DNA of 64,000 nucleotides from Triatoma infestans (Eukaryota > Arthropoda > Insecta > Hemiptera > Reduviidae). The stretch lies in the NCBI GenBank assembly GCA_011037195.1, contig JAAEAF010002586.1:1-64000 (forward strand), written 5' to 3'. Each line of letters opens with the position of its first letter. Position 1 is the stretch's first letter. The translations under genes and the position numbers were made by a program. Shown here one piece after another: positions 56,775 to 64,000 of this stretch. The notes beneath the pieces are model-generated. The model made no database searches. It saw nothing but the letters and a program-made list of their open reading frames with translations, and was not told where the DNA came from.

Positions 56775-57785
56775 TGTAATAACGGTCCTGAAAAGTTTCA
56801 TTGCAATATGGGCGAAACGTCGGTTTCAGCAAACCACTCACGCGATCTCAACCCAGAAACGTGTTTTCATTGGGAATAGATTTAGTGGATTGAACTATAC
56901 TGTTTTATTGAAGGAAACAAAGATACTGCATGGACTTTACACAAGAGAAAGTGAACTTGACTTGCCTACTTAAGAGTGTATTGTAGTTGTGGTAAGAGGT
57001 AGTGCTAGCCTCCTGTGACATCATACGTGGATGTCTGTACGTCTGTGAGTAAATCACTAGTACAAATTATTTAAACTAATTATTTAATAGGTGTCCGCTT
57101 TTATAGCATTCTTGACGATATAGGGAAAGTCGATTGAGCAAAAATTATTCACCAGTTTAAATGACTGGATGAATGGAGGTCTAGACAATGGTGATGCTGG
57201 TGGAAACAGAAAAGGAAAATTTGTAAGAAAGGAATGAATATCAAGCTTCTATGAATTTTCTTGAATAAGTAAGGCGACAACCATTTTGACACTGGAATGT
57301 ATCGTAGTGCGTGTCCTTTTTAATGTTTTGTGCTTATAGAAACGAATAAGTAGGACACTGTATCGATATTATTGTTATTTTCCTAAAGTATAAAACTAGT
57401 GTGACATTGTATGGTGACTTTCATAACTCTGAGTCATATAAGAAGAGAAAGTGCGGACATAGAACTGAATACTAACTGGGAACTTCCCTTCCGTACCGTT
57501 CCTTTACTGAAAATGTTACAACTAAGTTAGACTTCAGTATTTTGCTAGAAATTATATCAACGTGCGTTTCCAAGTTTTCTTCCTTTCTTTCACCAATTGA
57601 AAACATGAAACTGCACAGCTTTGTATCATATTCCTGTTCTAATCAAAAAGAAAGTAATTATTTTAGGAGTCTAATGTAACTAAGATAAATTAAGATTTTT
57701 TTAAAGTTTTTTTTTATAACAATCGCAAAAGGTTATAAAATCTGGTGTAGAACCTCCATTACACACTACTTTTTCTTACTACAAA
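56775..57785. other. Non-coding stretch
   Basis: No coding family. The AAAATCTGGTGTAGAACCTC motif occurs at about 57738. A CCTGAAAAG...GGGCGAAACGTC sequence near 56786-56824 resembles the foldback motif but lacks a pairing stem. Confidence 0.45.
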
Positions 57786-57789
57786 TATT

Positions 57790-58172
57790 AAATAAATATG
57801 GTCGGGCTTATCTTGTTTACTTGAATGAATTGGCATCTGGTTGGTTCCTTTACTGGACATTGTGGATTAAGGAGTTAATATAATGGGGCTCATGCCAGAC
57901 AGAACCCTTTTGTAGAATTTGTGAGATGGATCCATCTTATAACACGATTGCTGGGGGTTGTGAGGAAATTAGTTTCAGGACAGTTGGCTGGAACAGGATG
58001 TCTGTGCAAGAGCTTAGGCCACTTCCCTATAAGGTTATGGTGTTCGTAATACGGTGAATCTTAAACGGATTAGAGATTAGACCTTGCTGTTGTTTTTCTT
58101 TGGGGTAGGTATGATCCACTAGGGCTTTGAATGGCGTAGGGTCTGGTCCCTCCCCAATAATAATGAAAAAAT
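57790..58172 (+). pseudogene. LINE family B, C-terminal region and 3' end
   Basis: ATAATGGGGCTCATGCCAGA and GTTGTGAGGAAATTAG parallel 35511 and 35597 onward. The 3' end is CTTGCTGTTGTTTTTCTTTG, GGGCTTTGAATGGCGTAGGG and an AATAATAATGA tail. It may be the continuation of the 56090 copy, separated by about 1 kb of other sequence. Confidence 0.65.
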
Positions 58173-58175
58173 TGC

Positions 58176-58800
58176 TGTCGATGTAAAGGCTCTACTGGTT
58201 TTGTACAACGGTGTAGTCATTTCGAAGCTCGAATATGCTTCTATTATATGGTCTCCATACACTGCGGAGGGCATCAAGAGAATTGAATGACTTCAAAATA
58301 AGTTTGTGTACTTCCTGAGGAGAAATGGACGACTAACGAGGACATTTTATTGGAATCGCTAGAAGATAGGCGTTGCCGTAAAGACCTTTTATTTTATAAT
58401 CAAATTTCTTAATGGTGATATAGACTGTCCTGAACTATTAGCAAGCACTCCTTTTTATGTACCTCCCGTTAGTCTGAGAGGGACTCCCACATTCGCACTA
58501 CCAGCATCAGTTTCAAGTCATTCAGCCAATAGAAATTTAATCACTAGTTGCTGCAAAAATTGGAATAATTTTATTCCCTCGGAAAAGTACTTGATTTATA
58601 TTAATAAAAATTATATTAAAAATGCTAGTATTTCGTAGTCTTTATGTTACTATTTATATTATGGACCACTCGAGTTGACATTTTTCTTGTTTTGTGTATG
58701 TATATATATATATATATATGTACTTTTATATTTGACTGCAGTTTCATGGTCTAAATGACTGTTGTTGCTTTAAGTAAGGAATGAATAAATAAATAACCTC
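58176..58800 (+). pseudogene. LINE 3' fragment, Jockey/CR1-like reverse transcriptase tail
   Basis: Frames give LLYNGVVISKLEYASIIWSP, YTAEGIKRIE, LQNKFVYFLRRNG, FLNGDIDCPELLASTPFYVP and NLITSCCKNWN. The ISKLEYAS.IWSP and QNKFV.FL blocks are typical of the thumb region. It ends in an AATAAATAAATAA tail near 58785-58797. This is a different family from B, inserted directly behind its tail. Confidence 0.7.
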
Positions 58801-58849
58801 AACTCCTTGTGATAGCAGTTGATCAACTCAACTCTCAGGTTACCAATAA

Positions 58850-59640
58850 CCTGGGTTGCCTTCCGGAAATCAGTTTTTCCAGAAATAAAACATTCAAATA
58901 AAAGGGAGAGGTTATCTCCGCAGTTCTAGTTCAAGAAAAACTGATTAAACATATTTAAAGAAAATTCAGGAAAGACTCGGAAACTTATTCTGTAAAATCA
59001 CGTTTCCAGCAAGTAGTATTTTCTTCAAAACTGAAAATATAGTAATTGGTTTTAATGTACCTTAAAATTATATAATATAAGTGATATACCGTACATTTTA
59101 CTTGAATAGCATTTTAGTGGAAAACTTAACTTTGCAGCTTCAACGCAACCCGCCAAAAAATAATATTCTTGATAAAACATCATCTAGGAAAAGTTTAAGA
59201 GAATCTTTGTAGTTGTTTTTGAGAAAATCGTAATAAAATGGTGGAACAAAGGCAGTAAAGCCGCACTTTGCAGACACGCGCACTCGCCTTTGGTGAGAAA
59301 ATTCAGGGTTTGATTCCCGCGTGAAGGGTAAAATGGTGATACCACCATAGTAAAAAACCATCGTCTGGTAAGCCTTGGCTCTTCATGGGCTGTTGCGCCA
59401 AAGGAAAGGGAAAGTTGCACTTCTGATTGGTGAATTTCAATGGGAACTTTCGAGTCAGACGCGATGATGGGATATCAACGAATATCAAATTCGAGTTTCA
59501 ATTTCTGAGTTATTGTGAACAAAACTACATGAACAATACGCAAAAGATCTCTCAATCTCTCAAAAGATGTATTCGAAAATTTGACACTACCGCAATACTT
59601 CTCTTATAGCAGCATTAAGAGAAAGCAAAAAGGAGAAAAA
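58850..59640 (-). repeat. Family A repeat, minus orientation, carrying a SINE
   Basis: Plus-strand landmarks: TTGTAGTTGTTTTTGAGAAA, AGTAAAGCCGCACTT (interrupted by the SINE), TGATTGGTGAATTTCAATGG, GACACTACCGCAATACTTCT, a CTCTTATAGCAGCATTAAGAG hairpin region and the end AAAGCAAAAA. Confidence 0.7.
59269..59410 (+). mobile_element. tRNA-derived SINE inserted in family A
   Basis: The insert is about 142 bp between AAAGCCGCACTT (59257-59268) and AAAGTTGCACTT (59411-59422), a 12-bp duplication with two mismatches whose sequence is the expected family A target (AAAGTCGCACTT). It has a B box GGTTTGATTCC and, upstream, a GCGCACTCGCCTTTGGTGAG tRNA-like arm. The 3' part reads GGCTCTTCATGGGCTGTTGC. It differs from the SINEs at 7238 and 50490. 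Confidence 0.75.
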
Positions 59641-59644
59641 AGAA

Positions 59645-60568
59645 GTCAACGTATTATAACGAAGATATCTCCTTGGGGAATAAAAGGATTAAAATAGAAA
59701 GAAAAGATCTAGATATAGAAGGAAAATATTTAAATTAAGTTTCAAGTTGGAGAGCTTATCTTTTTTTCTTAACGTGGAAATTTCCAATGAAATGTTCTAA
59801 GAGTTTTCACTGAACTCTGGATTAGTTTACTGTACTCTTAGTGTGTGGGGGTGGAGTGGGGGTGGTTGGCAGTTTAGTAACATAAACTAACTTTCCAGCA
59901 GAGCACCAACTGTCAGATATGTGACGTCTCATGTATAACAATGTCACAGAAACCCAGTGAGCATAGACCTCTGTTGAGGATTCTGTGGAACTCGATGTGG
60001 TGCGGGATATGTGAGTTGAGAAATGTTACATGTTAAGATTCTGGTTCTAGATAACCCTTAGGCTGAAATCATTACACACATCAGAAGAGTGAGAGAGAGA
60101 GGCAGCAAACCCCGAGGGAAATTGTCTTGTGTATGGGTACAATGGTTTGTGTGAACCCAGCAGGAGCAAAACAAGAAAAGGAGAGAATGGATATGGAACA
60201 AAATGTGTCTGCTATCATCTTGGGTTATAGATAAGAGTGTGTGTGTTTGTGTGTAAAACAAGCTTGCTGAGAGAGAGAGAGTGAGAGGACGTATACCATA
60301 GGGTAATTCAGAGGTGTCTACCAGGTCCAAGGGAATGGATTAATAGAGAAGGTGATAGGGTTTGGTGTGATAGGTGAGTGGGATGCCCTAAGGTGTTTGG
60401 GATCTGCTACAGCATCCCTAGAGATGGACCCGCCTCCTCCGACTACTAGGTTGCCTTCTACTTTCTACCCACTTACCTCTCTTAACTTGATTGTAATGTA
60501 TATTAGGGACACGAGTTTAACTATAAGTCACCAAGGCATGCGCTTAAATTTGGGGACTTTGGACGGGC

Positions 60569-60606
<38 letters not shown>

Positions 60607-61620
60607 TACCTGGGAATTCGAAGGGGTTGGCACATCGTTGCCAACTTAGTAGCAGGGAGGCAGGCAATCTTTTACAAGAAGAAACAGATAAAACCTTTCA
60701 TGCCATCATCATTCTGTCTATCCCGTTCCTGAGGGAAGAAGAGTTCTTAGACCAAGATAAGAATTTGTAACTTGTGGCACCACTCTAATTTCTCCTTTTA
60801 GAAATTCTTCGGCTCTTCTTATGTTTTTCCCTCTTTTTCTTTAAAATTATTGTCTCTTTTTATTATACAAAAGAAATTTTTTCGAAAAACCACAATAAAG
60901 ATTTGGTTTATGTTTGGAATGCTAATTGTAGTATGTATCCTATCATTTTTCAAGGGCTCTGAATGGTGTTGCCGAAATTAGGCTTCTCTGCAAAACACCT
61001 TCTTTTTTTATTAAAAAAAAAGAGTTTTTTCGTGTAAATCTGAGTAATGCAAGGATTTATTTGCTTCTACTGCACAATAGCGCCACAAATGCTATGTATT
61101 GCGCATCTGATATGTCTTTTAGAATAAACCGCTGAAATATGATGTTCTGCAAAACAAACTCCCAGAAATGTTGCATAAAAATTGGCCAAATTCAGGTTTT
61201 AGATTGAGTCATTATAAATTAAGTGACCAAATGATATCAAGAAAATCTTTTACAAGTCATCGCCTTCGTTTGCAAACTAAAACGGCTAAATATAAACTGA
61301 TATTTAAGTATCAGTGCCAATAATTGTGCCACTTCATTCAACAATCGCCAACATCATCTGCTCTGCTATCTCATTTTTTTTTTTTTTTATCATCATCTAT
61401 CGATTCAGCAGGTATTAATCCATCTTCAAGATTTTTTGATAATGTAGTGGTATCAAGCCAGCTTATTCGCTGAAAAAGTAAACCTCAGCAGTTCCTTTAG
61501 CAGCGGTACCAAGGCGCCACCATTATGCCGCCAAGCGTGGTTCAACTACGCATCACCTTCTCTGCCACGCCAAGCTGACTCTAGCTCTCACCATAGCTAA
61601 GAGAAATGATGGAAGCTGTG
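59645..61620. other. Non-coding stretch with GA microsatellite
   Basis: A GA run of about 32 bases is at 60572-60603, with a shorter one at 60270-60280. The open frame at 60352-60732 spans the GA run and has no recognised domain. Confidence 0.5.
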
Positions 61621-61624
61621 ATAG

Positions 61625-63390
61625 AATTGCAAATTTGAAGAAAATTAAGCAGCCGAATAAAAGAGAATCACTACTTCTATTAGTGAAACATTTTTCCAGC
61701 AAATTTATTCTGCGAAAATATTGTGGCGTTAAATTTCAAATTTTCATTGGTGGATTGTTTCAATGCTATTGATACTGACTTCTGCCCAACAATAGTCATC
61801 ACTACTACTTTGATGTGACTACCTGAGCCAAGTGGGGGGGGGGGGGGGCAAACAGCATGTAAACCCACCTGTTTTTGCATTTATATTAGAGCTCTTTAAA
61901 AAAAAATATATTCAAAAAATTGTCAATATTCGTAATTTAATTTGTAAGAGAAAATTGTGTGAATGTTTCACACCAGATTTGATACTTTCTCTCACTGCTA
62001 GTAAGAGGGATTTTTCTTTTGTTTTGTGAGTTATTTAGTTCACACCCTTTTCTTGCAGACCCTTTTGAAAATACCCACACACTTTAGAGCATCTATTTCT
62101 AGTAAAGCCTCGATTTCAAAAATTTAGTATATGATGGCAGGGTGAGAGGGAGAGAGATAAGAAAGAGATGAAGAAAGGTTATTATAAATAAATAAAGGAA
62201 AAAATAAAATATAGATCAGAGTAAATGCAAAAGAAGTAAAAGAGAAAAAAAGAAATTATTAAAACGAAAAAAAAACAAATATACGTATACAATGAGAAAA
62301 AAAATAACAGAGATCGAGGGAGCCCATGTACACACAAAACACACGAACATACTAACATAGAAAAATTGTACGAATGTGAATCACGGTGAATCAGATAAGT
62401 CGGTGCCCCCTTTGTGTATTACTACATACATATATTTTATCTTTTGCAGAATTTTTTATTTTTTTTATTTTTACTATTAAAAAAAAAACATATTGTAAAA
62501 GATTATAATAATAGCAGAACTCTTGTGTTTGTTCCTCTTTTATATTTTAATAGGCAACATATATTGTACCGCATATCAGCTGGGTTTTTGTATAGCCATT
62601 TTATTTTTATTTATTTATTTTGTTGATGACGTAGGCAACTCTATAATTACGAAAGAATTAAACTAAAAATGCTTGCCGAATTATTTTTTTTTTTCACTTT
62701 ATTTGTTTATTTTTACTTTCTCTTATTTTAATAATAAAAAGGTAAACAAAGTATAAAATTATTATTTGTTTTATAATTTTTCATTATTATTGTAAGAGTT
62801 TTCACGTGAAATACATTATTTCCCTTTGTACCTCTGATACCGGGTGACCAAATGATTCAGGATGATGGTAGCCCAAGATTCAGAAGACCTTGATGACGTT
62901 GATGAGAAATGAGGATTGATTATTATATATATATATGGTAATAATAGGGATTATGGTGAAAAGAAGGATTAGTTTGTTGGACAGTAACATTGTCAAAGGG
63001 TTCAATTTTAAAAAGATGAAGCGAACAAAACCACCAGACAGTGAAAATGCAGAAAATTTTTTTTTTTTTATTCCATAATTAAGGGTATACTCGCTTATTG
63101 GCTGATACATGCGACAATACTCAGAGAGTCTATGCAAAAGTGAAGGTAGTAGAGATGGATTATTGGAGAAAAATGCTTCCAAAGAACAAAAATGAAGAAT
63201 GTTGATATAAAAGGAGACAGTCATTAAGGAAGTAGAGTAATGGAAGTAAAGATTGAAAATACTTAATTTAAGAAATTTCACATCCAATCTATGAAATTTG
63301 TTTCATTGAAAGGTGGCAACACTGTATTTACTTTAAATCTCTAGTGTTTGAAAACCACTTTTTCTCTCTAAAAATACAACTTTACCCACT
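61625..63390. other. Mostly non-coding A+T-rich stretch
   Basis: G run at 61833-61847. A reverse AATCTGG motif (GTTTCACACCAGATTTG) followed by CTCTCACTGCTAGTAAGAGG is at 61961-62008. Minus-oriented family A scraps lie near 62040-62130. No gene was recognised, and the 135-codon minus frame at 62880-63287 has no domain. Confidence 0.45.
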
Positions 63391-63394
63391 GATT

Positions 63395-63590
63395 TTTGTA
63401 GAAATAATTTGCCATAATATTCAACTGTTATAGAAAGAGATAAATTAGTAAAGCCACACTTCAGGTCGATGGATTTTTATCGAAAACAGAAGTGGATGCG
63501 GCAGTAGTACCTAAAGAGAGCTGACAATTGATTACAATTTTCACACTTTTCTCCAAAACAGCAGTAAGAGAAAGTAATAAAATAATGCTT
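63395..63590 (-). repeat. Family A fragment, minus orientation
   Basis: AGTAAAGCCACACTTCAGGT, CGATGGATTTTTATCGAAAA and AACAGCAGTAAGAGAAAGTA, including the terminal half-hairpin. Confidence 0.6.
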
Positions 63591-64000
63591 GAAAATTGTC
63601 TGTACAGTGGTGCTGCAATATTTCACATAGAGGACGCCCAAGATCGTTGAAGAAATAATACCTCAAGGTCCTTTACCTATCCAGATTGTCTGGAACGAGA
63701 ATGCAACTAAAAAAAGAAAAGTCAAGAAACATCGATTCAAGTGAAAGAAATAACTCCGTGAGGAAATAATAATGAAAATAGGAAAATTATGGAAAATATT
63801 ACCAGAATGTGAATTATGTTGATTATAAAAGTCAAATGAAACGTTTATTCTCAAGGAGGACAAATGAAAGAACAGAATGGATTGAGTTTGTGTCTGCGCA
63901 TTTAACTTATTTTATTACCTAATGGAATACATTAATGCATCCCTAAGTAAGTAGAAATAACAGGGGAGGTTGGAGTTGGTAGATATACAGAAATTTAATT

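Noticed and set aside
56786..56824. Another hammerhead-like motif (CCTGAAAAG ... GGGCGAAACGTC)
   Set aside because: The intervening bases do not form a stem II and the core box is not CUGANGA.
62880..63287. 135-codon minus-strand frame
   Set aside because: A hydrophobic, A+T-driven sequence with no domain or splice support.
53024..64000. Upstream Sidestep exons
   Set aside because: I looked on minus for the expected first-Cys segment of the same Ig domain and for earlier domains, and found none; they probably lie beyond the window.

Overview
This is 64 kb of A+T-rich eukaryotic nuclear DNA, almost certainly from an insect (possibly hemipteran; the order is a guess). The evidence is two spliced coding exons with correct GT/AG borders and matching phases, no bacterial-style gene packing, and a dense load of animal transposons: Jockey, RTE and RNase H-bearing LINEs, mariner, Helitron and tRNA-SINEs. 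The only host coding sequence I can support is on the minus strand. Two exons (53023-52811, then 22093-21942) encode adjacent parts of an immunoglobulin-repeat cell-adhesion protein of the Sidestep (Side) family. They join in phase 1 across a 30.7 kb intron that lies wholly inside the window. The remaining sequence is therefore best read as three giant introns of one gene that extends beyond both ends.

Layout. 1-2140: nothing recognisable. 2140-2990: dead RTE LINE. 3735-4290: first copy of an abundant non-coding repeat ('family A' below). 4603-4930: nested inverted repeat. About 4955-8249: degenerate Helitron carrying a small tRNA-SINE. 13120-13982: internally deleted mariner. 14911-15480: Jockey remnant. 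18400-19400: unusually GC-rich, repeat-poor block with a perfect CRE palindrome. 21942-22093: Side exon. 23399-23632 and 25019-25330: foldback elements. 27290-27700, 34609-35850 and 56090-58170: pieces of one RNase H-bearing LINE family. 36246-36905: 37-bp minisatellite. 40050-40370: third large foldback. 44050-45305: RTE LINE followed by a 31-bp tandem array. 45690-46170 and 47600-48180: Jockey 3' ends. 50862-52505: nearly intact, 5'-truncated Jockey LINE nested inside a family A copy. 52811-53023: Side exon. 53647-54913: mariner with recognisable inverted ends. 58176-58800: another LINE 3' end. 59269-59410: SINE nested in family A.

The most interesting material is non-coding. (1) A foldback family has copies containing a pattern matching a minimal type I hammerhead ribozyme: CUGANGA, stem II, GAAA, a 3-bp stem III, and a CATC/GATG stem I. 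Stem II varies between copies in ways that mostly keep pairing. Such ribozymes are known from Penelope-like retroelements. (2) Family A occurs more than 20 times in both orientations, has no coding potential I can see, and in one orientation ends in a short hairpin followed by an A-rich tail. I found no intact autonomous element, no CRISPR array, and no operon-like or viral gene set.
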